This document shows, piece by piece, positions 28,304-36,663 of a DNA stretch of 64,000 bases; the stretch's first letter is position 1, and each line of letters starts with the position of its first letter. The notes beneath the pieces are model-generated. The model worked only from the letters and a program-made list of their open reading frames with translations, searched no databases and was not told where the DNA came from. The stretch lies in NCBI RefSeq assembly GCF_900101875.1, contig NZ_FNAI01000016.1:62001-126000 (forward strand). Direction: 5' to 3'. A program made the translations under genes and the position numbers. The stretch is from Mucilaginibacter pineti. GTDB taxonomy: Bacteria; Bacteroidota; Bacteroidia; Sphingobacteriales; Sphingobacteriaceae.

Positions 28304-29626
28304 TTAGTCAAATTTATATCTTGTAAACCACTTGTCGTTAAGTGTAAAGCCAAGGTGCAGGTTAATGTAGTTTTCCTTTACCAAGCCATTAACTAACGAT
28401 CCTCTTTTACCAACTTCGGCAGAGATGTTGATCTTGTAGATGCTGGTATTGCCTGGTCTTAATGGCAAACCTAAACCTACAGTAGCAGCAATTCTTTTCA
28501 CTTTGGTGTTATTAATGTTCATGTAAGTTTCATCATATATAGCACCCAGGCGGTAATCAACCGTAGCAAGGTAGTTACGTATGGTATTTATGTTTGGTGT
28601 ATATGAACCACCCACGTTTATGGTACGGCTATCCTGCAGACCCTGGTTAACCCCAGAAATGCTCAGATCAGACCATTTACCCATGCTGTAATCGGCACCT
28701 ACCAGGAACTTGCCATCACTTTGGAATGATATACCAAAACGGTTCATGTGCGGCAGTACTAATTTTCCTTTAGGGTCAGTTTTGTTGATAACACTATCAA
28801 TAGCCACCTGCTGGTTGCCATTGGCATCATTTAAATACTGGCTTACTATAAAGCTGCTCTGCGAACCAATTTTTGATCCTATAGAACCTGAATATCCCAA
28901 AGTAATACGTTTGGTATCGGTAACCGGGATAGCATATTGAACACCGTAATCATAATTTAAACCGCCTATTGAGGTACTTTCTTCAATGCGTGAATTTATA
29001 GTACCGTATAGGCCAGGAATTTCTGTTGTGCTGATATCTTTCAGGTTACCAAATATGTATGATACGTTGGCTCCAATTAACAAGTTTTTACCTATACCAA
29101 AACCATAACCTAAATATGCTTTTGATAAACCGCCATCGCCGCTGTAAGTATAGTTGGTAACATTGGTATCTGCCGGCGATGCGTTGCCGCCAAATTTATT
29201 GATTGACTGTTTGTAGTTGTAACCACGCTCGCTGTATGGCAACAAACCAAAGCTAAGGGCCGATTTTTTTGAAACCGGTACCGCGAAAGCCAGGTGACTA
29301 AGCCTGAAGTTGCTGTTACTTTGACTGGCTGAACCGGTTTGGCTAAGGGTAGAAATGTTACTATACAAACCAACATCAAAAGTAGTAAGCCTGATAGCAC
29401 CGTATGATGCAGGGTTTATAACGTTGATATTGCTAAATAAACCTATTTGGTTTGTTGCAACCGCTATACCACCCATACCCAGATTTTGTGGCATCAGTTG
29501 TGGGGCTGTTATACCCAAACCGTACCTTGAATATGGTGAACTTGAAGTTGCTGTTGATTGTGAATATGCTGCAAATGCACTAACAGCAAATAAAAGTGTT
29601 AAAAAAAACCTGGTATATTTAATCAT
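28304..29626 (-). CDS. Outer-membrane beta-barrel protein (FadL/PorV-like)
   Basis: A 440-residue exported protein with a signal peptide ending near YSQ (residues 1-22). The mature sequence opens with SPYSRYGLG and then NLGMGGIAVATNQ and NPASYGAI, the pattern of the OmpP1/FadL/PorV-type barrels in Bacteroidota, and continues in amphipathic strands to a C-terminal segment ending in FTRYKFD. Its ligand is unknown. The first codons overlap the end of coaX by 8 nt and lptC follows after 11 nt, so it appears to be part of the purQ-coaX-lptC operon. Confidence 0.8.
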   Translation of the reverse strand: MIKYTRFFLTLLFAVSAFAAYSQSTATSSSPYSRYGLGITAPQLMPQNLGMGGIAVATNQIGLFSNINVINPASYGAIRLTTFDVGLYSNISTLSQTGSASQSNSNFRLSHLAFAVPVSKKSALSFGLLPYSERGYNYKQSINKFGGNASPADTNVTNYTYSGDGGLSKAYLGYGFGIGKNLLIGANVSYIFGNLKDISTTEIPGLYGTINSRIEESTSIGGLNYDYGVQYAIPVTDTKRITLGYSGSIGSKIGSQSSFIVSQYLNDANGNQQVAIDSVINKTDPKGKLVLPHMNRFGISFQSDGKFLVGADYSMGKWSDLSISGVNQGLQDSRTINVGGSYTPNINTIRNYLATVDYRLGAIYDETYMNINNTKVKRIAATVGLGLPLRPGNTSIYKINISAEVGKRGSLVNGLVKENYINLHLGFTLNDKWFTRYKFD

Positions 29627-30362
29627 TATGCTTTTGTATAGCTGCGTTTAATCCTTTTAAAACCAAATAAGGTTCAATTTTTATATAGGGGGCAAAGGTG
29701 CTATTTTTTAATAGCTTATCAAAAAAAATACTGTCGCCCCCGCTCAGTATAATATTTAGTTGTGGGTTAAGCTTTTTATAGCTTTCAATAAACCCTGTTA
29801 ACTCGTATTTTATGCCATTCTGCACGCCCGAGCGTATGGCGGTTTCTGTGTTATTTCCGTGCCCGCCGATAAAATTGTCGTCGGCAGTAATAAGCGGTAA
29901 ACCCGCTGTATAATAATTTACTGCCTTATAACGCATATTTAAACCCGGCGATATACTGCCACCAAAATAATTTCCGCCGGCATCAACATAATCATACGTA
30001 ATGCAGGTACCACCGCTAATTACCAGGTTATTTTGGCCCGTATAACAATCCTTTGCACCTATTACAGCAGCCAAACGATCGGGGCCAAGTGTTTCTGGGG
30101 TTAAGTAATGGTTTATTATGCCACCGGTTATTGTTGTATTGAAATACGTTAACTGAAGTTTTGTTGCCAGATCAGTTTGCCAGGGCTCAACGGCTTTTTT
30201 AACCGATGATATAATTGCCCTACCTACTTTGTAATCATTCAAAAAACTATCCAGCGTATTGTTTTCAACAGCTTCAAACTGCTCAACTGCAAGCAATTCA
30301 TCGTGTTTAAAAACCGCAATTTTTGTTAACGTGTTACCAATATCGATAACCAGATTGGTCAT
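29619..30362 (-). CDS. coaX: Type III pantothenate kinase
   Basis: Phosphorylates pantothenate in the first step of coenzyme A synthesis. The 247-residue protein has the actin/ASKHA phosphate-1 motif DIGNTLTKIAVF at the N-terminus, the pantothenate loop GPDRLAAVIGA, and GGTCITYDYVD with GGSISPGLNMRYKA. This is the CoaX type, which uses high ATP and is insensitive to CoA feedback. The ATG overlaps the purQ stop codon (ATGA) and its own 3' end overlaps the outer-membrane gene by 8 nt, indicating tight coupling. Confidence 0.95.
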   Translation of the reverse strand: MTNLVIDIGNTLTKIAVFKHDELLAVEQFEAVENNTLDSFLNDYKVGRAIISSVKKAVEPWQTDLATKLQLTYFNTTITGGIINHYLTPETLGPDRLAAVIGAKDCYTGQNNLVISGGTCITYDYVDAGGNYFGGSISPGLNMRYKAVNYYTAGLPLITADDNFIGGHGNNTETAIRSGVQNGIKYELTGFIESYKKLNPQLNIILSGGDSIFFDKLLKNSTFAPYIKIEPYLVLKGLNAAIQKHND

Positions 30363-31054
30363 CAGGCCCTAGCAATTGATAATATAGATTCAAAAATAGC
30401 CAGTCCATCTTCATTAGCCAGCAAGCTATCGGCAGCACGCTCAGGGTGTGGCATTAAGCCAAACACGTTACGGCCCGCATTACAAACGCCCGCAATGTTC
30501 TCTAACGATCCGTTAGGGTTTGCATCATTGGTAATGTTACCTGCTTCATCGCAATACCTGAAAATTACCTGGTCATTATCATTAAGCCTTTTAATTACAT
30601 CGGCATCGGCAAAAAACTTACCCTCGCCATGAGCTATAGGGATACGTAAAGCCTGCTGCTGATCTAATTGGGCCGTAAGTAATGATTGGGTTGTTTGCGG
30701 TTTTAAGTAGATGTTGCGGCAAATGAACTTGCGGCTTTCGTTGTGCAGTAATGCACCATCAACCAAACCTGCTTCGGCCAGTATCTGAAAACCGTTACAG
30801 ATACCCATAACATAACCGCCTTTTGCAGCAAATTGGATAACCTCCTGCATAATTGGGCTGAAACGGGAAATGGCACCTGAGCGAAGATAATCGCCAAAAG
30901 AAAAACCGCCTGGTAAAACAACAAAGTCAACACCTTGCAGATCATGGTCTTTATGCCATAACCTAACTACCTGCTGACCCATTATTTTTTCTAATACATA
31001 TATGATATCTTCATCACAATTAGACCCGGGAAATATAACTACTCCAAACTTCAT
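30362..31054 (-). CDS. purQ: Phosphoribosylformylglycinamidine synthase, glutaminase subunit
   Basis: The class I glutamine amidotransferase subunit of FGAM synthase, which provides ammonia for the fourth step of purine synthesis. The 230-residue protein has the oxyanion-hole motif LPGGFSFGDYLR, the nucleophile Cys86 in MGICNGFQ, and the His203/Glu205 pair in MPHPERA, so the full triad is present. A separate subunit suggests a purS/purL system; neither is in the window. It leads the purQ-coaX-omp-lptC run. Confidence 0.96.
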   Translation of the reverse strand: MKFGVVIFPGSNCDEDIIYVLEKIMGQQVVRLWHKDHDLQGVDFVVLPGGFSFGDYLRSGAISRFSPIMQEVIQFAAKGGYVMGICNGFQILAEAGLVDGALLHNESRKFICRNIYLKPQTTQSLLTAQLDQQQALRIPIAHGEGKFFADADVIKRLNDNDQVIFRYCDEAGNITNDANPNGSLENIAGVCNAGRNVFGLMPHPERAADSLLANEDGLAIFESILSIARA

Positions 31055-31058
31055 GGTA

Positions 31059-31066
31059 CAAAACTA
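31059..31066 (-). promoter_or_regulatory. TAnnTTTG motif directly before purQ start
   Basis: The minus strand reads TAGTTTTG, an exact -7 consensus match ending 4 nt before the purQ ATG. If functional the transcript would start at the start codon. No -33 TTG is visible at normal spacing. Confidence 0.3.
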
Positions 31067-31099
31067 ATATAACCGCTGAAATTTGAACGAATGTAAAAG

Positions 31100-32086
31100 T
31101 TAAAAATTGTTAAACTGAAAGCAGATAAGGCTGATTAGCAGCAATAAATACAAACTTTCATAGAACCATTTTTTGCTGGCATATAAAAAATAATAGGCAA
31201 AAAACACCGCTGCGGGCACAATACACAATATAAAGTGATTTAAATGGAATGCGGAGTTCACATAAAATGAAAAGGCGGCTATTAAAAAAATGAAAAATAA
31301 CAACTGAAAAGATTTTCTGATCTGCACGTAACTTTTGAAGAAGTTTTGCTGTAATTTGAAAAAACAGAGCACCAATATCAAAATAACAGGTATCAGCAGT
31401 AGGTAACTTTTAACGTTGATACTGATGTGATCTGGAAATTTTGTACCAAGCGGCAGGAATATATTAGAGAATTTCCCCAATCTATCATTAAGGTAATAAA
31501 ACACGGCCAGAAAGAAGAAAATGGTACCATAACCTAATACGCCAGCCAGCCACTCGCGCCAGTTGAAGGGTTTAAAGAGTACCAGCGCTATCCAGATGGC
31601 TAAAAACAAATAGATAAAAGGGAAATAAATAAGTGAGCCGAGCGCCACTATCATCCCCAGATCATAGGAGGTTGATTTGGCATCATCACCCTTGTATAAA
31701 TTAAACAGCTTAAACAGCATCCATATCACCAGAAAATTGCAGATGAGCGGCGCGCTGAGCATTAAAAACGGCGCGAATAACCCTGATAGCGTTACATACA
31801 TTAACGCGGGCAAAAACGTAGGCTTGCCCAGCAAATTATAAAAGTTTATTAAGTAGTTAAGCAGTAAGGCCTGTATAAAAACCAGCACCCCGGCTATCAG
31901 TACATTTAATACCGGCGAAAATGCGTACTCATAAGCTACCGGCACCAGCAGCCGGGCAAAGGGTTCCACAAAAACAAATTCCAGCTTATCGGGTACATGA
32001 AATAAATAGCCCAGGCGCGAAAGAAATAGCACTACCACCAGCCATATAACATTCAAAGGATTAAACGATCGGAAAATATTGATCAT
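31100..32086 (-). CDS. DUF6427 family integral membrane protein
   Basis: A 328-residue polytopic membrane protein with about nine or ten hydrophobic segments. It starts MINIFRSFNPLNVIWLVVVL and contains FNWREWLAGVLGYG, a motif I associate with DUF6427, a Bacteroidota-specific family. There are no soluble domains or catalytic motifs. The function is unknown. It lies 45 nt upstream of purQ and 44 nt downstream of a glycosyltransferase, all on the minus strand. Confidence 0.75.
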   Translation of the reverse strand: MINIFRSFNPLNVIWLVVVLFLSRLGYLFHVPDKLEFVFVEPFARLLVPVAYEYAFSPVLNVLIAGVLVFIQALLLNYLINFYNLLGKPTFLPALMYVTLSGLFAPFLMLSAPLICNFLVIWMLFKLFNLYKGDDAKSTSYDLGMIVALGSLIYFPFIYLFLAIWIALVLFKPFNWREWLAGVLGYGTIFFFLAVFYYLNDRLGKFSNIFLPLGTKFPDHISINVKSYLLLIPVILILVLCFFKLQQNFFKSYVQIRKSFQLLFFIFLIAAFSFYVNSAFHLNHFILCIVPAAVFFAYYFLYASKKWFYESLYLLLLISLICFQFNNF

Positions 32087-32130
32087 ACAAGGCGGTGTTT
32101 TGCGCGGGGTAAAATTAGCACAAAAACCTA

Positions 32131-33138
32131 TTATGAAACAATGCTTTGTGGTTTTGCATATCGCTTTACCAAATTATCAACTATCTGCGCCGTTTCATCA
32201 GGAAAATCGACTATAATTCTTTTATCATCACGAATCCAGTTATCCAGATGCGCACCAAACTTGTCGTTTATTTCGGAAACCACGGGCACACCCAATTTTG
32301 AGGCCGATAATGCATTACATTGCTGCTCGTATTGCCCTTTCATCGGTATCATCATCACCTTCTTTTTCAGGAAGAGGGCTTCGGCAGGGCCTTCAAAACC
32401 GCCGCCGGTAAGCAGCCCTTCGCAATTGGCCAGGCTTTTATTAAAGGCCTCGTTATTTACCGGAAAAATCTCCACATTGCCTGACTGATAAGGTGTTTTT
32501 TGGCGTTTTGAAAAGATCTGCCATTTAACATCAGTAGCCTTACTAAGGTGTTTCAGCAACGTTTTATCATCATAAGCTGGTAGGTAAACGCTGTAATGCC
32601 CCTGGTTTGATGTTTCCATCTGCCTTATTTCGCTGCGGATAACCGGGGTATTTATAAAAGTATCGTAACGCTCAAAATGGAAGCCAACGTGATGCGTGGT
32701 AGGCGAATAATTCTTTAACAGCCATTGCGCAAAAGGATCTTTTTTTGATGGCCGAGGTGAATTTGGCGATACAAAAGAACATTGGTGACTTAATGATACC
32801 GCCTGCACCTTTTGCAGTTTGCATGCCCAGGCACTTACTGGTTCAAAATCATTAATAATTAAATCGTACTGCTTTAAGGGCAGGCTGTGCATATCGCGCC
32901 AAAACTGGCGCAGGTTCATTATTTTCCAGGTGGCCCAGTTATCAACGCCGCCGTTGGTGCCAAATACAAAGCTTACGCCATGGAATTTATATTTAAGGGG
33001 TTGCGCCAATGAAACCTCGGCCTCGGTACCGCTTACTAAAAGATCAACCTCGCCATATTGCTGCAACAACGGCACAATTTCTCGGGCCCGGCTAATGTGC
33101 CCGTTACCGGTTCCCTGTATGGCGAACAATATTTTCAT
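32131..33138 (-). CDS. MurG/GT28-like glycosyltransferase family protein
   Basis: A 335-residue cytosolic or membrane-associated protein with a GT-B fold. The N-terminal ILFAIQGTGNGHISRAREIV (GxGH nucleotide-sugar glycosyltransferase opening) and the C-terminal LTGGGFEGPAEALFLKKKVM donor-binding motif followed by GQYEQQCNA resemble MurG and the diacylglycerol glucosyltransferases. The acceptor is unknown. It may glycosylate a membrane lipid given the DUF6427 membrane protein 44 nt downstream. Confidence 0.8.
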   Translation of the reverse strand: MKILFAIQGTGNGHISRAREIVPLLQQYGEVDLLVSGTEAEVSLAQPLKYKFHGVSFVFGTNGGVDNWATWKIMNLRQFWRDMHSLPLKQYDLIINDFEPVSAWACKLQKVQAVSLSHQCSFVSPNSPRPSKKDPFAQWLLKNYSPTTHHVGFHFERYDTFINTPVIRSEIRQMETSNQGHYSVYLPAYDDKTLLKHLSKATDVKWQIFSKRQKTPYQSGNVEIFPVNNEAFNKSLANCEGLLTGGGFEGPAEALFLKKKVMMIPMKGQYEQQCNALSASKLGVPVVSEINDKFGAHLDNWIRDDKRIIVDFPDETAQIVDNLVKRYAKPQSIVS

Positions 33139-33252
33139 TGGTAGTTATAATTGGGGCAATTTAGTAAAAGAAATGTTTTGAGGGTAAAGAAAACAATAGT
33201 TGAGCATGTTTTATCAAAGATGAGATTGACTTAATGAAACATTAAATCTTCG

Positions 33253-33336
33253 TGTCATTGCTGGTGTAGCCTGACAGGTAATAAACCTTGCAATGTCAAT
33301 CTACATGATGAGATTGCTTCGTTCCCCGCAATGACA
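33253..33336. repeat. Dispersed imperfect palindrome, TGTCATT family, copy 3
   Basis: An 84-nt element that opens TGTCATTGC and closes AGATTGCTTCGTTCCCCGCA plus ATGACA. The left arm is degraded relative to the right. The right arm resembles that of the copy at 58731-58829. Confidence 0.7.
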
Positions 33337-33375
33337 ATAAGCGATTTTTTTACCGGGACCCGGATTTAAATAAAC

Positions 33376-34230
33376 CTATTCCGCTTCCTGCTTAAATCTG
33401 TCCAGTAAACTTTTCACATCCATTTTTGCGTCGAGGTCTTCGGCATCGGTTTTATCGTCTTCGTCGGCATCAGTATTGAAGTCGTTGGCGTTATATTTAA
33501 ATATCGTCCAGTTTTTATTGTGGTACTCCAATGCGGTAAGGCTTTCTACCCAATCGCCAGAATTCAGGTACAACACCGAGCCGGTTTGCTCTGTATCGGT
33601 TATCTCTCTGATCTCGGCATGGTGGATATGCCCGCAAATAACATATTGATAATTTTTATCAACAGCCAGATCGGCGGCTGTTTGCTCAAACTGATTTATG
33701 AATTTCACCGCCTCTTTAAACTTAGCCTTTATCTTTTGCGAAAAGCTCATTTTTTGCCTTCCGAAAGCTGTTAAAAACCAGTTAGTAAAGCTATTAATGA
33801 GGATCAATGTATCATACCCAACGGCTCCCAATTTCGCCAGCCATTTGGAGTGCTGCATGGTTACGTCAAACACGTCGCCATGAAAAATCCAGGCTTTTTT
33901 GCCATCTATATTTAAAACTACTTTATTGAGGAGTTTGAAGGAACCAAGGTCAAAATCAGCAAATTTGCGCAGCATTTCATCGTGGTTACCGGTTAAGTAA
34001 TACACTGGGATGCCTTCGGTTACAAATTTAAGGATGCGGCGCACCACTTTCATGTGTGCCTCTGGCCAATACGATTTGCTAAACTGCCATATATCAATAA
34101 TATCGCCGTTGAGGATGAGCATTTTGGGCTTTATGCTTTTTAAATATTTAAGCAATTCTTTTGCGTGACAACCATAGGTACCAAGGTGCACATCAGATAT
34201 TACTACGATATCTACTTCACGTTTTGCCAT
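33376..34230 (-). CDS. Metallophosphatase, UDP-2,3-diacylglucosamine hydrolase (LpxH)-like
   Basis: A 284-residue calcineurin-like phosphoesterase. Metal-binding motifs run in order: DVHLG (Asp13, His15), NGDIIDIW (Asp43), GNHD (from Asn82), HGDVFD, and GHIHHAE. This order and the spacing fit the LpxH/LpxH2 group, which removes UMP from UDP-2,3-diacylglucosamine in lipid A synthesis. The C-terminal tail is acidic (about residues 258-272, DADEDDKTDAEDLD) and unusual. No other lpx gene is adjacent, so the lipid A role is likely but inferred. Confidence 0.8.
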   Translation of the reverse strand: MAKREVDIVVISDVHLGTYGCHAKELLKYLKSIKPKMLILNGDIIDIWQFSKSYWPEAHMKVVRRILKFVTEGIPVYYLTGNHDEMLRKFADFDLGSFKLLNKVVLNIDGKKAWIFHGDVFDVTMQHSKWLAKLGAVGYDTLILINSFTNWFLTAFGRQKMSFSQKIKAKFKEAVKFINQFEQTAADLAVDKNYQYVICGHIHHAEIREITDTEQTGSVLYLNSGDWVESLTALEYHNKNWTIFKYNANDFNTDADEDDKTDAEDLDAKMDVKSLLDRFKQEAE

Positions 34231-34305
34231 TAAAGTTTGGGGGTTAGTTTTTTACCCGGCATGTTTTGCCGGCGAGTGCTTTGTGTTGGATTACTTAACA
34301 AACGA

Positions 34306-34416
34306 TTACTCGTCGTCTTCGTCTTCATTAACATTTAATTCATAAGGGCTGAGATAGAATGCGCCTACTAAAAGCAGCAAACTAATGACAACCAGATATG
34401 TATATTCAAAATTCAT
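34306..34416 (-). CDS. 36-residue single-pass membrane peptide with acidic tail
   Basis: A small gene too short for standard ORF cut-offs. It starts at the ATG ending at 34416 and encodes 36 residues. The peptide starts MNFEYTYLVVIS, has one hydrophobic stretch (about residues 6-23, ending LLLLVGAFYLS) and ends in an acidic run NEDEDDE. The coding frame is clean, and the stop is followed by a gap before the LpxH-like gene. This hydrophobic-then-acidic design is common for small regulatory membrane peptides. I do not recognise the family. Confidence 0.6.
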   Translation of the reverse strand: MNFEYTYLVVISLLLLVGAFYLSPYELNVNEDEDDE

Positions 34417-34486
34417 TTTAAATGATCTTTACAAAGATTGAAAACTAACATTACTTTATTGTTATGACTCCGTTAAATGTAAAAGG

Positions 34487-35008
34487 TTACTTCGTACTGT
34501 TAAATTTATTTTGAATCCGGTTTAATTGCTTTAAATGATGCTCCAGATGAATCCGGATGAACCTGAACCACTGCCTTGCATTAAGCATCCCCATACGCGG
34601 ATGCTTGTACCTGCTTGCTGCCGATGACGCCTGTATAAGCGGAGCGGTTGTCTCCATTCGTTTGCGGCATTTTATGATAAGATTTTTCGCATCTTCCTTA
34701 GTTATCTTATTCACAATCAACGTATCAGGCGCCTGGGTTTTTGCCCTCGGAAAGCGACCAAACAATAGTAAAATCCGTCCCTCCCACGTAAGCCCATCTT
34801 TTGTTGGCGGGCAGCTACCGTGGGTACACCTTTCTAAGGCTATTGATGAACCCAGCGTTGCTTGAAGTATATGACTGTAAACTTCGGCAAAAGACCAGCC
34901 ACCACCCGGCGGGGTTTCTGTAAATAGTTCATCAGGAATAGTATCCAGTTCCTGGCGATAACTATCAAGAGCTGCTTCAATGGCTTGGCGTTCTTTGGCG
35001 ATACTCAT
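34487..35008 (-). CDS. DinB-family four-helix protein
   Basis: A 173-residue cytosolic protein of the DinB/YfiT-like fold. It is mainly helical and carries the divalent-metal histidines of the fold: one in SHILQATLG near residue 46 and others in HLEHHLKQL near the C-terminus. Members are often thiol-dependent (bacillithiol or mycothiol) transferases or are uncharacterised. It begins with MSIAKERQAIEAALD and its start overlaps the HAD phosphatase gene by 4 nt, so the two are probably translated together. Substrate is unknown. Confidence 0.78.
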   Translation of the reverse strand: MSIAKERQAIEAALDSYRQELDTIPDELFTETPPGGGWSFAEVYSHILQATLGSSIALERCTHGSCPPTKDGLTWEGRILLLFGRFPRAKTQAPDTLIVNKITKEDAKNLIIKCRKRMETTAPLIQASSAASRYKHPRMGMLNARQWFRFIRIHLEHHLKQLNRIQNKFNSTK

Positions 35009-35694
35009 AATAATAAAGTTAGCTCTTTTAAATGAGTAATCTGCATTGGCACATCATCGGGCTTTGGGGCATTAAAGGGATTGAAGAAAATGGCGTCCAT
35101 ACCAAAGTTTATTGCACCGTAAACGTCGGCTTCCAGGCTGTCACCAATCATCAGGCTCTCGTCAGCCGTTGTCAGTGCGATGTCAACAGCGTATTTAAAA
35201 ATAGCAGGGTCGGGTTTGTTAACCCCCACATCTTCGGATATAATAATGTGCTGAAAATACGGGGCCAGGTTGGTGCCGGCAATTTTTATTGCCTGCGATT
35301 CCTTAAACCCGTTGGAAATTAAATGCAGTGTATATTTTGATTGCAGGTAGGTCAGCGTTTCATGCGCGTGCGGAAAAAGATTGGTTTTGGTAGGACAAAG
35401 TTTTACATAAGCATCCTCAAAACCATCAGGCATTACATCGGGGTGCAGGCCAAGCTGTACAAACGTTTTTTTGAAACGCGCCTCACGCAACTCCTCTTTG
35501 GTGATCTCGCCCATATGGTACTGCGCCCAAAGCTGGTGATTATTGCGGGTATAAGTTTCGATGAACACATCTGCAGAGGTTAAACCGATACTATCCAGTT
35601 TATGGATATGATAAAGTTCATGCAGGGCCTCCTCGGCATTTTTATCAAAATCCCAGATGGTATGATCAAGATCGAAGAAGATGTGCTTTTTCAT
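35005..35694 (-). CDS. YjjG-family HAD phosphatase (noncanonical pyrimidine nucleotidase)
   Basis: A 229-residue haloacid-dehalogenase phosphatase. The four HAD motifs are visible: FFDLDHTIWDF (Asp8 nucleophile and Asp10), ISNGFK, the Lys in KPDPAIF, and MIGDSLEADVYGA. The sequence fits the YjjG branch, which hydrolyses noncanonical pyrimidine nucleotides such as 5-fluoro-dUMP. That fits a house-cleaning role along with dut and upp, but no pathway link is proven. The 3' end overlaps the DinB gene by 4 nt. Confidence 0.88.
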   Translation of the reverse strand: MKKHIFFDLDHTIWDFDKNAEEALHELYHIHKLDSIGLTSADVFIETYTRNNHQLWAQYHMGEITKEELREARFKKTFVQLGLHPDVMPDGFEDAYVKLCPTKTNLFPHAHETLTYLQSKYTLHLISNGFKESQAIKIAGTNLAPYFQHIIISEDVGVNKPDPAIFKYAVDIALTTADESLMIGDSLEADVYGAINFGMDAIFFNPFNAPKPDDVPMQITHLKELTLLL

Positions 35695-35874
35695 TTCGGA
35701 TTTGTATTCATTTCGGATCCTGTCTGAACCACGATTTTCCTGATTAAGGGGTTAAAGGATTTTTATTTTCAAACCCGAATCATGGAAATCCTATTAATCC
35801 CATAAATCATAGTTCAGACAAAAAAACAAAATTAAAAAATCTTAATTACTAATTCCGAAATGGACAATCCGAAA
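35693..35874. repeat. Nested inverted repeats between yjjG-like gene and upp
   Basis: An outer inverted repeat (35693-35717 with 35853-35874, words ATTTCGGA/TCCGAAAT, with small indels) encloses an inner 100-nt element at 35721-35820 whose ends TGTCTGAAC and GTTCAGACA are exact reverse complements. Inside are further pairs such as CATGGAAATCC. No ORF is seen. Confidence 0.75.
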
Positions 35875-35888
35875 TCCCAAATCCAACG

Positions 35889-36533
35889 CTAAACCTTATC
35901 CCCAAATGCCAGGTCGCCTGCATCGCCCAGACCGGGTACTATGTAGGCTTTGCTGGTCATCTCGTCGTCTATAGCGCATAGCCATAGTTTTGCCTTGGGC
36001 AGGTTGGCGCGTACATGGGCTACACCTTCGGTACTGGCTATTACAGCGGCAATGTGCAGCTCTTTTATGCTGTATTGCGCCATCAGTTCCTTACAGACTG
36101 CTACTATGCTTTGCCCGGTGGCCAGCATGGTATCGCACAAAATAAACACCTTATCGTCCAGATTTGGGGCCGAGATATGATCAACCTGGATAATAAAACT
36201 ACCATTACGTTTTACTTTACGATATGCGGTAACAAACGCCGATGCCGACTGATCAAAATAATTCATAAAGCCCTGGTGAAAGGGCAGTCCGGCACGCAGG
36301 ATAGTCCCCAAAACGGGCTCATCTGCCGGTATATTTATATTGGCAGTGCCCAGCGGGGTTTGAATTTCTTTAGCCTCGTACTTTAGCGTTTTGCTTAGCT
36401 CATAGGCCAGTATTTCGCCAAGTTTTTCCTGGTTTTTCCTGAAACGGGCCTTGTCCTGCTGTATATCGGCATCGCGCAGCTGCGCCAGAAACTGGTTGGC
36501 AATGCTGTTGGTTTTATTAAGGACGAAAATCAT
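35889..36533 (-). CDS. upp: Uracil phosphoribosyltransferase
   Basis: Salvage enzyme that makes UMP from uracil and PRPP. The 214-residue protein has the PRPP-binding motif VFILCDTMLATGQSI and the uracil-binding C-terminal segment IVPGLGDAGDLAFG, with the flexible region RAGLPFHQGFMNYF. Length is normal. It is transcribed away from the GNAT-MarR operon, with a 130-nt divergent gap. On the minus strand a TATTTTTG motif lies at 36589-36596. Confidence 0.95.
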   Translation of the reverse strand: MIFVLNKTNSIANQFLAQLRDADIQQDKARFRKNQEKLGEILAYELSKTLKYEAKEIQTPLGTANINIPADEPVLGTILRAGLPFHQGFMNYFDQSASAFVTAYRKVKRNGSFIIQVDHISAPNLDDKVFILCDTMLATGQSIVAVCKELMAQYSIKELHIAAVIASTEGVAHVRANLPKAKLWLCAIDDEMTSKAYIVPGLGDAGDLAFGDKV

Positions 36534-36588
36534 ACTTAAAATTAACGTTTTTAAACAACAACAGCATTTTTATTTTCCTGCTCTGTCA

Positions 36589-36596
36589 CAAAAATA
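36589..36596 (-). promoter_or_regulatory. Possible -7 element for upp
   Basis: The minus strand reads TATTTTTG, an exact TAnnTTTG match, 55 nt upstream of the upp ATG. No -33 TTG is seen at the expected spacing. Confidence 0.35.
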
Positions 36597-36614
36597 TCTT
36601 TTTAATAATTTCAC

Positions 36615-36646
36615 TTTGATTATATGTAGTTAACTACGTAGATTTG
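36615..36646 (+). promoter_or_regulatory. Bacteroidota-type promoter of the GNAT-MarR operon
   Basis: TTTG at 36615-36618 (-33) and TAGATTTG at 36639-36646 (-7) are separated by 20 nt, a full match to the primary sigma-factor consensus of Bacteroidota. The GNAT start codon is 17 nt downstream of the -7 element. A 12-bp perfect palindrome lies between the two boxes. Confidence 0.8.
36626..36637. promoter_or_regulatory. Probable MarR operator palindrome
   Basis: GTAGTTAACTAC is a perfect 12-bp palindrome between the -33 and -7 boxes. Palindromes with a TAGTTAACTA core are typical MarR-family sites. Binding there would block RNA polymerase, so the MarR protein encoded as the second gene of the operon probably represses its own promoter. 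Confidence 0.65.
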
Positions 36647-36663
36647 TACATAAATAAAACATC

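Noticed and set aside
33346..33365. CCGGGACCCGG near the LpxH-like gene as a terminator
   Set aside because: The arms meet with a one-base loop, which cannot form a stable hairpin, and the T run is on the wrong side for the minus-strand gene upstream.
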